Assembly (NCBI GenBank): GCA_030272585.1
Contig: BSYQ01000006.1
Coordinates: 191,001 to 255,000 of the forward strand
Length of the DNA stretch: 64,000 nucleotides
Direction of reading: 5' to 3'
Source of the DNA: Bryopsis sp. KO-2023
Lineage: Eukaryota > Chlorophyta > Ulvophyceae > Bryopsidales > Bryopsidaceae
The translations under genes were made by a program, and so were the position numbers. Under the pieces are notes generated by a model. That model saw nothing but the letters and a program-made list of their open reading frames with translations. It was not told the origin of the DNA and searched no databases. Within the stretch, counting starts at the first letter, position 1, and each line of letters opens with the position of its first letter. This document shows, in pieces, positions 23,837 through 37,900 of this stretch.

Positions 23837-26800
23837 ATGATGGCCCCGTCCGTGTTGTTGCTCGAGTATGACGAGTCCCTTCTACCCGAGAGCGGCAGCG
23901 AGGTGGTTTGTTGCGTCGCTGGCCTGGTGAAATGTGCAAACAAAGACGCCGCAGGCCACGTTTTCCATCACTACGCGCTGCTTCAGCTAGGATTGATTGG
24001 TAAAACGAAAGGGGAAAAAGACACCGATACCTCAAACTCGAAGATATTATCCCAAGAAGGTTTCAGAAAGCACATTATGGGGAGTTCATGCTATTACTAC
24101 GCAAACGAAGGCTTGATGTTTTTAGAGTTTTTTTTGTAATTGTTTGGTGGTTTTATCTGTCGGTGGTTTTGAGTTTTTTTTTAAAGAAAATACGTTTCGG
24201 GGGTGAGAAATAGAGAACGCGTCTTATTGTCGAATTTTGACCATCAACGGACGGTTTGTTTATCGTAGAGCGTCCAAAAAGCGCCAGTGAAGACGAGGGC
24301 GATACTGAGGAGGAATCCACTTCCAGCGACGAGGGGAAACCTGCTAAGTCAAAGTTGGAAAAACTTCAAGCCGAGGAGCCACCAGAAGGGTGAGAATTTC
24401 TGGTTTTTTTTTTTTTTGCCTTCATTTTTAGGGTTAGAAAATGGCGATGTCCACAACTGTGCTGAAATATCAGTCATGCAGCAATTCTTCTTTTCTTTTT
24501 TTTCTTTAAAAGAAAGAGGTCTGGTAAATAACAATTGCAACTGAAAACTATGGAAGAACCTCTGAAATTCTAACATTTTTCCCTCCATCCTCACCTCATC
24601 AACCTTTCCACATTAAACAAAAAATTTTGTTGGGGTTCAGCTGTAGCAGTCTATTTTCAGCTCTTTATTGCTTCTGTGAATTTTTTTTATTCTTTCTTTC
24701 TTTCCTTTTTTTCTCCCACAGAACTCAATGGAAAAAGGCTAAGAAGAAGAAACGGGAGGTCAAAAAATCGACAAACCATGATTTGTATGCTCTGCTTGGC
24801 CTGCAGCATGAGCGATGGATGGCAACAGAAGCACAAATCACTAAAGGTGCAGCTGCAGCTGTCAAAAAGTGAAAAGTCTTTATTTTTTTTCGCATAAAGT
24901 GAACAGTCTATTTGTTTTTTGGTTATTGAGTGAAGAGAATTGGACAGGATACGTTTGTTCACACTGAGCTCTTTTCTCGAAGCCTTCAGCGGGCGAAACC
25001 TGCATTTCCATGATAATTTGTGCACCGTTTTTGTAGGTCGGCAAGACACCATACTTTTTTTTTGTCTGTGGTTAACAGGACATCATATAGTTTTCAGCAG
25101 TTGAAAAAAAATCGCTTCTATTTTTGGCAATCAAAGAGAAGCACAAAATGTTCAAGGTTTTTGGATGAATCCTTGTAATAATTTAGTTCATTTTGTCTGA
25201 GGAGGGGGGGGTAAAATGCATAGGTGTCAGTCGAGTGACATCTTTCCGGATATTCTGGGCCTTTCAAGTTAAAACAGGAGATGTTCTCTAATTCAACAGA
25301 CAGTAATAGCGCTCTGATGTGGATTTAAAGTAGCAATTGTCACTGACGCATATGTTTTGTTTTGTTGAAATTAAAAATTGTAGCGTACAGAAAGGCTGCA
25401 CTCCTCCACCATCCAGACAAGGTTTCCCACACGTGTCAGGATGAAAAGGAAAAAGAGAAAGTGGAGGAAAAGTTCAAGTTGATTCAGGAGGCTTACGAAG
25501 TGCTGACTAATCCGACGCAAAGAAGGGAGTTCGACTCCACGGACGATTTCGACGACACCCTCCCCTCAGAATGCGCCTCGAAAGATTTTTTCACAGTGAG
25601 TTGTACTGACATCGCCTAGCTGTGGACACGGTTTGATTTGCTTATGAATGTACCTTAAATTTATTTAAAAAAACAGATATACACACACAGTGAGTTCTCC
25701 TATGAATAGAGTTTTTTTTAAATGTAGCTGAATAATATTATTATTTAAGAGAGTTGATATCACAGGTTTGGGAAGTTTGTTTTTCTTGTTGTCAAGGGGC
25801 GATGGTTCTATAGCACTTTTTTGCATAGTGGACTAGCTGCGTGAGGCTTTCAGCCTTGGATATAATACGGTTGAAAAAAGAATAGTTGAATTGATTAGAA
25901 ACCCAAATCGCATATTTTTAGAGTGAATAGGTTAGGTGTTAAATAAAGGATGTGGAATTTACCAACACTGAAGAAATTCAGCTCTATATTCTAGGTGGCA
26001 TTCTTGTTGATTGTCAGTTGGCCGCCATGGTGATTTTCCTTCCCTCCCCGCCCCCCACCCAATATACCGCATATTCGGAAGCCCTTGTTTTTTTTATCAT
26101 GAGTTCTTGGCCTATGATTCTCTCCCCTTTCCCGAATAGTCAGCATATTTTTGAAATTCTTTCACTTTTCTTGCAGGTTTTTGGTCCAGCTTTCCGTCGA
26201 AATGCTCGATGGTCGGTGGTGGAGCCCGTCCCTGATTTGGGGGAGGAATCCACCACATGGGAGGAAGTCGAATTATTTTATGATTTTTGGTACGGATTTA
26301 AGTCGTGGCGAGAGTTCCCCCACCCGGAGGAGGAGGATGTGGCGTCGGCGGAATGCAGAGAACACAGGCGATGGATAGAAAGGTGGGTGAATTATAATGG
26401 TCTGTTTGTTTTTTTTTCCATGGTAAAATAAAATGAGAATTGAGGAATTCTGTGTCGACATGGAGATTCTGGAATCGTGTTTCGGGACTGAGCGATTGGC
26501 CATTGAAAATTAATAAGTGAAATTCTGGTGTTTTTGAACATACATGCGAGGTTTTGAAACAGCTTTTCGTCTAGGAAAACAAATCAATTTTTTTTTTCCT
26601 TTTTTTGGTTTTTTGGTCGTCCGTAAATAGAAAGAAAAAGAAAAGATGCACGGAGGTTAAATTACGATCAGGTTCGACGGAATAGCATTTTGAAAGGAGG
26701 GGTGTTTTTGTTAGGAATAGTAACCAAAATCCCCAGTTTGTCGCAGACAGAATTCGAAGCTCCGTGAAAAGAGCAAAAAAGAGGAAGGACGCAGGCTACG

Positions 26801-29800
26801 GGAGTTTGTGGACAATGCTTACAGAATAGACCCCCGAGTGGCTCAAAGAAAGGATGCTCAAAAGCAAGCAAGGTCTGTTGCAATCAACACCTTTTTCCCC
26901 TTTCATGGTCTGTTCGACCGTGCAGAAGAAATTTTCAAGAAATCCATGGTCAGCGAATTTGACAGTTGGAGGATCGCCCCCCGCCCAGTTATTTGTTTTT
27001 TATAATTAAAAAAACGAGCTGAAAGAAAGCTGTGCAGATTCACCAAGAGTGCAAGAAGCTAGACAATTATACCTCAACCATCTTTGTCATATTTTCAACT
27101 GGCACTGAATCTGGAGGCCTTTTTGTACGGAAACAAAGGAGAATCGACCTTACACTCTGAAACCAAGCGTCCAACGGCTGTGATAACGTGCTTCTTGTCG
27201 CTTCTATTGAGTAGGTAGGCCTCCCACTTAACATGGCAATCGTTGAACGGTGGTTGCTCTGGCTGTGTGCAGGTTACGTAGGAAGCAAGAAAAAGCCGAA
27301 GCCAGAAGGCGAGCAGAGGAGGAGGAGAAGGAAGCTGCCCGGAAAGAAGAGGCCGAAAGGAAGGCCAGGGAGGAGGCCGAAAAAGAAGCTGCCCGGGAAG
27401 CTAGGAGAGTCAGGCAAGAAGCAAAACAAGCATTAGAAGCCGCAAAACGGAAACTCGAGGATATGTGCGCCACAAGTACGTTTTGGGTTTCCCCCCCACT
27501 CCCTCCCTAACAAAAGAAAGACAGACAGACAGACAGAAAGAAAGATTTTGTACAATAATTTCCGATGTGCAGGTCGAAAGGCGGAAAAGGGATTCGGCCT
27601 TCAGATGTTGAGTGTTTTCTCTGATTTTTTTCTTGAATCCATCTGTGCCTTTTAAAATTGAGTTTGTTCTAGAATGGAGCAGCAACAAATATCCCCCTCC
27701 CAAAAAAAAGAAAAAGAAAAGAATGAAAAAAACACACAATATAAATATTGACAGATACTGTGAGCATGTGGATTTTCTTTATGCATATTTCGTTGGAACC
27801 AGGGTTCCTACATAAACCCTGGCATGTGCTTTCGCTTTTCATCCAAGGCATATTTTGTGGAAGTAATAATCGAACTATGGAAAATAATAAAATAATAAGA
27901 TTAAGATTAAGGTGATGTGTAAAAAAAAGAATATTATTTATATTATATTTAAATAATATATTGTTGTTTTTTCGTGCATTGTTAGGCAACGGAGAACAGT
28001 TGCTGGATGATGAATCTTTGGTGTCTTTGACATCGAAATTGAACATAGAGCGGCTGACCAAACTGAACGATTTCTTGGAAAAGGAGAAGGCAAACTTAGC
28101 CAAATGCAAAAAAGTCTTGAAGGTAAAAAATGAAATTCCGTTGGGGTGAAAATCCACAAAAAATTCACCAATCCATAAGGGACTGCTTGAACAGGAGAGC
28201 CCAAAAAGAAAAAAAAGATGAATGGTTAATGCTTCTAACCTGGGGGGCGGGGAAAGCAAAGGCATTGCACCAATGGATTTTTAGGCTGGCTTTTTTTGGG
28301 TTTTTTTTGGGGGGTTTTGTGCTGAAGCAATTGATCTGGTGCTGAATTCCAGAGGGCGGTGGAAGATGTTGCTGATGAAGAGCAAGCAGCCATCAGACTC
28401 AGAAGGGAAAAATTGGCTGCTGCCGAGAAGTGAGTTTTAACATAGTTTCTTTTGGGTGTCTTGAAATCCGAGATTTCAGATTTCACCCTTCACAATTATT
28501 TGCTGACTAATGTTTTATTCTTTTTTCCCTCCGGCAGGGCTATCAAGGAAAGCAGGCGGAAAGAATTGGAAAAGAAAAGACAGCAAATGTCAGAATGGAA
28601 CCAGGAGGAGCTCAGAATGCTTGACAAAGCTCTCAACAAATTCCCACAAGTAATATTGATTACTAGTTTTGGCTAACCCTACCAAACCCTTCCCATCCTT
28701 TGCCAATATCTGCATGTTTTCACTGTTTTTGTTTTTGTTTTTTCCGATAATTTTTTTCTCTTCTTGTCTTTCTCCCCCGGTTGTATCAATCTCCTCGCAT
28801 TTCCTTTTTTTTCTCTTTAAAAAAAGCTTGAAAAAATATGTTTTTTTTCTTTTAAAAAAAGCTTGAAAAAAGATGTTTTTTTTCTTTTAAAAAATGAATG
28901 CAGGGCACACGAAAGCGATGGGAGCAAGTGGCATCGTATGTGGGAAGCCGGTCGATGGACGAAGTCTTAATGATGGTGAAAGAAAAGAAAGGTGCCGCCT
29001 CCAAGAAATTCGAAAGCCAAGAGGATTGGAGATCAGCCCAAAAGAAAAAAGCCACAAATACCGCGGACCCTTCGCCCACCCAAGCCGTGGAAGCCTTCAC
29101 AGATGTTCAATTGGAAAGAAAAGACAGCAAGCAAGGTGAGATACCCCCGTAGAGGAGCAATATATTTAGTATACGGTGTATGCTCTTTCAATGGCACATG
29201 TCGAGAAAGCCAGTTGGTGGGGTGTGAGTTGTTAGGGGATTTACCCCTGAAATAATAAGTCTTTTGGAAAAAGAATATGGAGATGAGAGGGGTTTGTGGA
29301 AAGCTGATTCTCAACCATGTAAAAAGCAGTTGGTTTTTTTGTTTTGGAGTTTTCGCTGTGCTTTTTTCCTTTTTAAATGGAGGGTCAGAATGAGAGAGGG
29401 TGGAAAATTGAGAAAATTTAGGTACTTCCAGTTTTTTGTGCATCATGTGTCGAGAAAGTGCTTTTCATAACGTTCTCCGGACAGCGAGGGCTTTTTTTAT
29501 TGGGTATTTTTGCCAAGATGTAAATCATAAAACATTCTTTTTATTGAGGATAAGATCTGGATCTGCTCAACAAAGCTTTTCCCATTTATTAAAATAATCG
29601 AGTCACCCGACTGATATTTTTGGGTGCTTCGATTTTTTTTTTCCCAGCAGATGCCAAAGTGGCGGTTTCTTCAGAAACTGGGACCTGGACTGAAGAGCAA
29701 GAGCTGGCTCTGGTGAAGGCTTTAAAAACGTTTGGCAGGGATGTGGAGCAAAGATGGGATAAGATCTGTGAAGTGGTGCCAGGGAAAACAAAGGCACAAT

Positions 29801-29853
29801 GCTTCAAGCGATTCAAAGAGCTCAGAGAAACCTTCAGGGCAAACAAAGCCTGA
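23837..29853 (+). CDS. Zuotin/DNAJC2 (MPP11) J-domain co-chaperone with two SANT domains
   Basis: Twelve exons: 23837-23999, 24269-24389, 24722-24846, 25384-25595, 26177-26382, 26747-26872, 27273-27475, 27986-28122, 28353-28429, 28538-28649, 28904-29135 and 29651-29853. All introns are GT-AG and all phases agree, giving 638 aa, close to the usual 600-650 of DNAJC2. The J domain spans about residues 108-200 with HPD at 146-148. The zuotin homology region (WIERQNSKLREKSKKEE, then LREFVDNAYRIDPRV) follows, then a highly charged Glu/Lys/Arg helix (exon 7). SANT domains lie at about 477-528 and 584-632. Family knowledge: zuotin is the Hsp40 of the ribosome-associated complex and stimulates Hsp70 on nascent chains; the SANT domains occur in animal and plant members and are absent from yeast Zuo1. 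Exon 12 has a tandem NAG-NAG acceptor (cagcag at 29645-29650) that could add one Ala. A second ATG follows the first directly. Confidence 0.93.
28805..28891 (+). repeat. Intronic tandem duplication in the zuotin gene
   Basis: Two adjacent copies of a unit of about 37 bp, with AAAAAAAGCTTGAAAAAA and then a T-run, lie directly before the acceptor of exon 11. They differ at a few bases. Confidence 0.8.
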
Positions 29854-32800
29854 AACTGGGGGGGGGGGGACACAGAGAGAGAAAAAAAGACACGGGATGG
29901 TGAGTAGGGTTGCCAGCTATTTTCTGTTTTTTCTTTCGGAAAGACAGGGAAGAGGGGGGAATTTTTAAAACAAGATACTCTTTTGCTATGTTATTCGACG
30001 CATTCCGTTGGAATTCTGCGTGTCCCTGATTCCTGATTTTTTTTTTTCTTTTTCTTTTCTTGCTCAGGTAGATTTTTGTGTTTCGACTCTTTTCTTGTGG
30101 ATAAAAAGAGGGGGGGGGAAAGGGGGGTTGAGTGAGAAGACATTGCTGCTTTTGTTGCAACATCGTAGGGGATTTGTTTTCGATTTTTATTACCAGCAGG
30201 TTTTCGAGGTCGGGTGGGGTGATTGAAAGAAGAAAGTGGAGGGACCAAGATTTACAAATTTCTTTTAATTGACGGTGGCGGGGTCTGGCTTGTGTTTGGA
30301 GAAATGGAGGGGTTTCTTTCATTGGGGGCTTATGTCTTTCGTACGGAGACTATGATTGAAAAAAACAAAAACAATATTCCCTTGTGTCATATAAAGTGAA
30401 TGAACGCATCTCTAAGCAGGTTTTCACGAAAAATCTTTCATGAAATTCCCCCAACAAAAATATCCCCCCGTGCATGCAGTTACTATCTGTAGAACTCCAC
30501 ACTGGAAATGCATGTGAGGGTGTTAACAGCCATTTTGCCAGAAGCCCCTGCCACACTGATTATTGGCTTTGTATTGAAGAAAAGAAACTATTTCACTACC
30601 ACACTCACCGACTTACAGACTCACCGGTATACATTATTTCTTCTTTTCAAAACTTCAACTCTCTTTCTCCATCAATCAACAATTGTGCTTCTCCCCTCCC
30701 CCCCACCTCTTCAGTTGTTTTTCCAACGGAGTTCGTTTTTCTTTTCTCACATGATATTTTCCTTCTAATCTCCCAGAATTTTCTTTCTGCAAAAAAAAGA
30801 TGGTGTGTGCCTGGGAAATACTGTTGAGCCTCTGCCGCAGGTGGCACCATCCACCACCCATAGGCTTGCTCCATACAGGACTCTATTGCAGCCTGATTGG
30901 AAAAAGGACATTGTAAAACCCATTGGGATCGAAGGGGACGACTTAGCGCGTTTAGTGAGACATGTGGATCGCGCAAGTCAAAGCGCCGCCTGGCTGAGGG
31001 ATGTTAGTCGAGTTCGAGTTTGTGTATTTAGGAAGTGAGTGGGGAAAAGAGAACACCTTTTGTCTGTAGACGAGATTTAAGACAATTGTAAGAACTGTGG
31101 TTTCAACAACATGTTTTTGTTTGAGTTTCTTGAAGTGGGGGACTGGACAGATGTGAATAGAACTCGACCATGCTGTGGATCCACACCCCAACCATCCAGC
31201 ACTGCCAAGGGACCTCCGATGCAGCACCTGCTGAGCAAGTGGTGGTTTAGTGGCACCAACCCTGTCATGATTGACCTTGACCTGTATTGAAGAGGTGGTA
31301 AGGGGTTTGTGTGTAAAACACACCTTTCAAAGCTCAACCCAGCCCTGCTGCAGACTCGTCATACTGACAGCGCCACCGCGCAACAATCCACGCGAAACAA
31401 GTCCCACTCGCCACTCGTTGCGAGTTTTTCGAGTCCGAAGAACGCAAAGGTCTATGGAGGCCTGTAGACACACTTCGTGATGCAAACGCGCAGGGAATAA
31501 CGCGGTTGCAGAATGCGAGCCCATGCAACGTCCGGTATTGTCGCCCAACACTTCTTCGCCAACCGTTCCGTTTGCTACGTTCCTTTCCGTCGCGCAGAAG
31601 GAAGGCAGCTCAGCTTCGGCAGCGCGGCTTCGACCCTCGGCTCTCTTCGTTCGTTTCGTTTTCACGTGGACTCGTTTCGCCCAACTGCGTCTTCCACCGG
31701 GACCTGCATCCCCGCGAAGGACGCGGCCGGGACGCTGGACTTCCCCTGCCGCTCGCCTGCGAGTCGCCAGAAACCGGCGACAGCGCTTCGAGGGCGACGT
31801 GGGCGTGTCGGACAGGAGGCGTCGTACAGCGCGGCGGTCACGTGCGTCGCGGCAGCGCTGCCAGCGCTACCATGGACCGATACCCGACAGGATCGGAGGG
31901 CTTTCTATCACTCAGGCAGCGGAGTGACAGCCTCCTAGGGGTGGAACAGCAATGAATCCAACGGGCGGGAATGTGGAAATATTGCAAACCGCTCCAAGCG
32001 ATTTGTTCCAAGTGGGATTATATGTTGGGTGGTTGGTTCGCCTGTGCTCCTCGAATTTGCTTGCGAAACAAGGTGTGTGCACCATGCAAGGGACCATCTC
32101 ACTGACCATCCCACTGACGCCTGCTCTGACGGAGGGGACCTGGTGTTGTTTCGAACTGGACTGCAGTGACGATACAACACCCCAAGAACAAACGAACATC
32201 CAAGTGTTGGAGGAACCATAGTCAGATCTCAGTGAGATGCGGTTGGAATATAATATGGGTTGTATGGGAGCACACTCTTTGCTTGTGTGTCTTTGTTTTT
32301 ACCCTGGGGAGTCGCTGGCCAAAACACAAGAGCAACAAGAGCACCAAAGGGATTGCGCATTCGGATAGTCGCTTTCTGACGATCGCTTTCTGAGATTTGG
32401 GTGACGACGGAGCTGGACATCTGCGCGAAGGGGTGCTTTCTTATTGCCTTCTTCCTTCTTTGTGACCGTCTGTCTGTGATAGTGACGATGAATCTGAGAA
32501 GGGATTGAGACAACTTATTTAAGAAAATGCAATGTCTTCCCCCAACAAAAGTGTGCAACCCACAACCCCAAGATAGAAAAAAAAAGAAAAGAAACGCAAG
32601 ACCCAAAAATAAATCAAATTACTCTTGTGAACTCTTGTCGATTGTTTTTAGACGAAGCGAAACGAGCACTCAAAAAAGACACCTCTTCATAAAGTCTGGA
32701 ATGTTACAAGCTTAGGTTCACCAGTTCCCCTTAGAAGACTTTCCCACACCATCTTACTGTTCCTCTCACAAATTCATTCGCGCACACAAGTCAACACATT

Positions 32801-33227
32801 TGCATCACAATTCATCCCACTTAGACTCACTCACAATCCTTCGTTCACTGTACCCACAATTCGATCTCGTCTCAAATGCACCCTCAACAACAAATAACAG
32901 AACCAATATTTTCAAAGTCCTCTACTGATTTCATATAAAATATGAACCCCCCTCATGATGAGAATGATGGGAATAAAGAGGATAATGTTCGAACAACGAT
33001 TATTCCATCTGGAAAAAAGACTACAGTCTTAGCTGACCCCACCCTGCTGCAAAAATGTTGCTGTCAACCCATAACCCCAAACAAGAAAAAAAAATAGACT
33101 GCCAAAGTAAACAAAACTACCTCCAATGCCCAAATAACACAACCATTAATAAGTCTTGCTATTGAAAAAAAAAGGGAAAAATTCAAAAACAGATACTCTG
33201 AGACGCGAAATTTAAGCTGATTCAAGC
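29854..33227. other. Intergenic between zuotin and the Pmp-like gene; one GC-rich island
   Basis: Mostly AT-rich. About 31500-31940 is clearly GC-rich, with all three plus-strand frames open for about 400 bp and CpG-rich sequence. This could be a promoter island or an unidentified exon. Overlapping open frames are expected by chance in GC-rich DNA, so I call no gene. A frame at 31952-32221 (89 aa) is unrecognised. Confidence 0.4.
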
Positions 33228-34898
33228 TCAGACGTTTTGAGAAAAACGAGTGGAGATTTTCTCCATGCAAGCTTTCTTCTTGTTTTTCAGAATCGCCTTT
33301 GACTTTTTGGTCAAGCTATTAGCTGCCTCGGTTACTACTCCAGATCTGGTGGCTGGCAATTCACTCTCTGGATTCTCTTTTTCCACCCATTCTTCCAGCC
33401 CAGAGAAAATCACATCGAAAATCTGCTTTGCAGTGTAAACAATGTAGATCCCGGCCACGCAAATAAAGATGATAGATATGACCACTATGCCCCCATCCCC
33501 TATTTCAGGCTGGCTGGCCAGATTCCCAACGATGAACGCAAACGTAGAAATCACCAACGAACCCAATTCCAAATTATTCAACTTTGATTCCAAAAACGGT
33601 TGGAAATGCATCTGGAGAAGTATAGAAGAGATCATGATGAACAAAGCAAGACAACTTTGGGTTCCACCCCCCAATGGTCGCCCAAACACCACAATCGCGG
33701 AAAACATAGCTTTCCGCACCAGAATCACCACCTCCCAAGCAGCGGTGTTGCTTTTGTAGAGTTTATACAAAAATCCGTATCGAACAATCACCTGTTCTTG
33801 ATCGAGGGTGTCGGTTCTTGTGAGTTTGTAGAGCAACCAAGCAGGGAACCCTATCGATATCAACAAGAAGCCAGGCAACCCAATAAAAAGAACCAGGAGC
33901 GAATGGGATCCTTTGTAGCAAGTCAGACTCGTGTCTTGTGCCCAAAATAGACCATCCAAAGGGCTGGCTCGCACGCAATAGAAGATGCGAATGAACGCTT
34001 TCGTCTCACTGCAAACACACAGTTATTGCTCAATGAATTCCACCCTCTTCAGTTTCAAGTATCTAACAAGAGGCGAAAAGTAGAACTTGTAAAAAGTTCC
34101 CCACCTGATGTAGGCTGCTTGCAACACGGCCCGAAACGCGATGCCCGACCAGAGCCTGAACTGGCGTAGGGCTTTTTTGGTTCGTAACGCATGCACAGCG
34201 TAGATTATGACAAACGCTCCCCACACTACGAAGGGTACAAATGCCAACAGCACCGTTGTCTTGACGGATCGAGGAAGACCACTTGTGTCCGGCGAAAATG
34301 CACACTCGAAAGAGAAAAAACTGTTGCCATCCGCTCCTCCAGAGACAGTGCCTGCATTCCATCCGAAAAGTCATGATTTTGCTCGCAAGCCAATTTGAGA
34401 TGACAAATCACATCATCTCCAATGGACCATTTTGGAGAATGGCAACTTACCCCAACTTGTGAATATGCCCATCATATATTTCGTCCAACCCACGTTGATG
34501 GCCGCAGCCGATCCGGTAATTTGCATGAAATTCACGAGGATCTGACCAGAAAGATAAAACTCTTAGGAGAGGTAGACCAAATCTTGTGGCATTTTGTTCC
34601 ACCCGCTTGATTGCGCACCTTGAAAATATCTGTTGGCCTTTGTTTTCTTCTAGATATATTATCAGAAGGACCATCTGGGCCAGTGGCATTGGGATCGCCA
34701 TCAGCCATGGCTTGTTCAGCAAATTTAGCAGCATTTCTGACATAAATCAGGGACAACACTGCTAAAGCAAGCATGGCCCCTCCAATCGCTATTCCAGCCC
34801 GCGCTTTTCCTTTGCATTCTCTACATTCCAGACTGCTCTTCCCATGTGATGCCTCGCAGCTCCCACACAACACCCCTTTGTATCCCTGTAACACAGCA

Positions 34899-34939
<41 letters not shown>

Positions 34940-37900
34940 CAAAGTCAAGAGTTGCGAACACATTTGAACATTTCTGTAAAACAAACACCAATTGGACACA
35001 GGTCATAGTAAAAATCGCAAATGTGAATTTTCTAGAACGCACGTTTTTTTAATACCCTACCTTTGCACACAGGGGGTAGTCCTCCGTATAAGTCGTCAGA
35101 CGCAGGGTAGAGGACGAGTTTGATGATGCAAACAGATCCTCCGTTCGATTCTCATACATGCATGCTTCCTTGGATAAACATGAATGCACGTGGGAGGATA
35201 GGGGGCCAGTGTGCCAGAACCCAGCGATAGGAACCAATCTCCCTCCAGAACATGAGGCCATCTCGATAGGACAGGGCCTGCAATCCTCATCCGTCACATC
35301 GAAACTGAAAAAATTCTCACCACAAATATCACAGCGTAATCCATTTTCTCTGGACACTTCCCCAATCACACACTCTCTAATATTCACCCTGATGGACTCC
35401 TTCAGGGTCTTGGAGCCATTCTCTGACGTCAGCTGGAAGCTCAGATTGTACTCCCCTGGCAGACCGCTTAGAATCACACCAGTCACAGTAATATTCCCGC
35501 GCATCAGCATGCCCTCCCCAGTTGCAAGGCCACCAAAGAGTCGCCCTCCAAGTGGCGTCACCTTGATTTGCAGATTCACATTTTCCATAGCAGTCTGACC
35601 AAAGGAGTCCAGGGTTGTAACATTGATGGGTGGAAGCTCATCACCACTAGCATGACTAACAACTTCGGATATATTAATCCTTGCTGATATGAACTGTGTT
35701 CCAAGAGAAGGAAATATGTCCACCTCCGATCCTTGGCCTTGGAATTTGCATTTCTGGAGAGCTTGATCCAGCTGGCTTTCCAGAGTCCAACACTCCCCAT
35801 TGCAGCAAACATCTCCCTTGAATTTGTTGAGAAAAATGTCGGACGCAGACTTCGATCCAAGATTGCCCAGAAATCTGGTCTTGTTCAGCACCACCCGTTG
35901 ATCAGACAGATCAGAGAGAGGCTCATAAGCGTCGCAATGTGCCAAGAACTCAAAATCAGTGTCATTTTCTTGTTCTGGCAAAGTGGTGCCCATGGATTGA
36001 CATTCTTTAGCGACAGAGTTGTCACTTGAGATATGGATTCCTCCTGAAAAAGGTACATGCAAACATCCTCACATCAGAGTGTTCGGTTATGCTAGGAAAA
36101 AAAGGTGCATTAGGATCAAGGACCATTTTTTTCTTGCTACTTTTTTCCCTTGCATCAATGATTTAGCAAGACCTTTCTGAAGCAATAGATGTTTTCACTT
36201 GGAATGTCAGCAAGACACAGGAGAGTTATCAAATATTAAGATCTAACAAGAGGGTATTCTTTTACCTCCTGTTGCAGCCTGGTTTCCAATGAACAAGCAG
36301 GACTCGCATGTCCAGCTACCCCCCCCTACACGAGTCTCAAAATGCATGGCAACGCCACCTCCACTTTTGTCGGCAGTGTTGTTCATGGTGGTAAGATTCT
36401 GCCCATTGAAAGTCCCAACCTCCAAATAAACCCCCCCTCCTGATTGTGTTGCTGTGCACCCAGTGATGCTGGAATCCACAAGGGTCATCTTAGAGCCTGG
36501 TTGGACTCTTATCGCACCTCCCACCCCCATTTCATGCCTGTCATCCCCAGCACTGTTGGAATCAAAATAGCAGAACCGACACTCCAGCTTTCCCCCTTTC
36601 AAATCGATAGCCCCTCCTCTGTCTGTTGCAAGGTTTTCCAAAAAGTGTGCTTGATCAATCGCATGCTCACCAAGCTCAGTGAATGAGGCAGCACCTCCCC
36701 ACCTTGCTTTGTTCTTAGAAAATACATTATTCTCGAATGAGGATCCACGATAACTGTCAACTGTCACCGCCCCTCCTGTGAGGGCCAATCCCAGTGAGAA
36801 AGTAGAGTCCTGTACTGTCAGTTCCCGCACTTTTTCTACATACAGGGCTCCTCCATTTCCTGCCTTGTTTTTTGAGAAAGTACAGTTCTTGATGACTGAA
36901 ACCAGTCCTCCCATTTCCATCATCACAGCCCCACCCCACCCATCAGAGGTTGCCAGCTGAACGCTACCCCATTTTCCGCTAACCTTGTTTCCAAAAAACC
37001 TCGAAGAATGAAGAGTAGTTGTGGGATTTTTATCTGAAAATGAGTTGCTCTCAGCCTGGAAAAAAAAGGTTCGAAATTTTAGAAGGAAATGAACCTTGCT
37101 CAGATTCCCTGATGTTACAACCGCAAATTAGCTCTGAAAATGTAAGCAAAGGAAATATAAAACAACCAAAGACTGAGGTGGTGAAAGTGTGAAGGAGGAA
37201 CAGATTCGCATCATTCAAAATCCTTCACGAAAATTGCAGTTCGTTTGAACATGATTTTCAAATTATGTTTCCTGCTGTTCTTGCAGGACACAAAAATCCA
37301 AAAGGGCAGTTGATGTAGTGTGAAAGGACATTGCGAGGGCGCTTACTGCTGCATGCAAGGCTCCACCCAATTCAAAAGCTACGTTCTCCTTGAAGTCACA
37401 ATTATCAACATCAAGATCCCCATTATACAGAGATATTGCTCCACCCTGATCAGCTTGATTTCCGGTAAAGTTCATGGATTTGAAGGTTGCATTTAAATAA
37501 GCACCCTGAAAAAGATAATTGAAGCATGTCATTTACAAATTTGATACATATTTTTCTCGAAAACTTAACGAATAACAACAAACAACAACAAATAACATAA
37601 CAAATCTCCTACCTCTTCTTGGTGAAGAAAAATACCTCCGCCTCCCAAATTCGCATGATTCCTCTCAAGCAGGCACCCTTGCATTTCCAGGCTCATGCTA
37701 AGTGCATCAAAACCAACAACGTTTTTTGACAATGCATATATAGCCCCTCCAACGTTATTCCCATGGTTCCGGTCAAATATTACATCGACTATTTTGACAG
37801 CCGTCCTAAACTAAAAACACACAGAGTTTCACAATCAATCAGTGTCAATCCCATGATTGAAAATCTTGATACAAGATCCCAATGAAGTGGAGTAAGTATA

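Noticed and set aside
26631..26672. Tiny Lys-rich exon between zuotin exons 5 and 6
   Set aside because: Direct splicing of exon 5 to 26747 gives the conserved WIERQNSK sequence and correct phase, so the extra exon is not needed.
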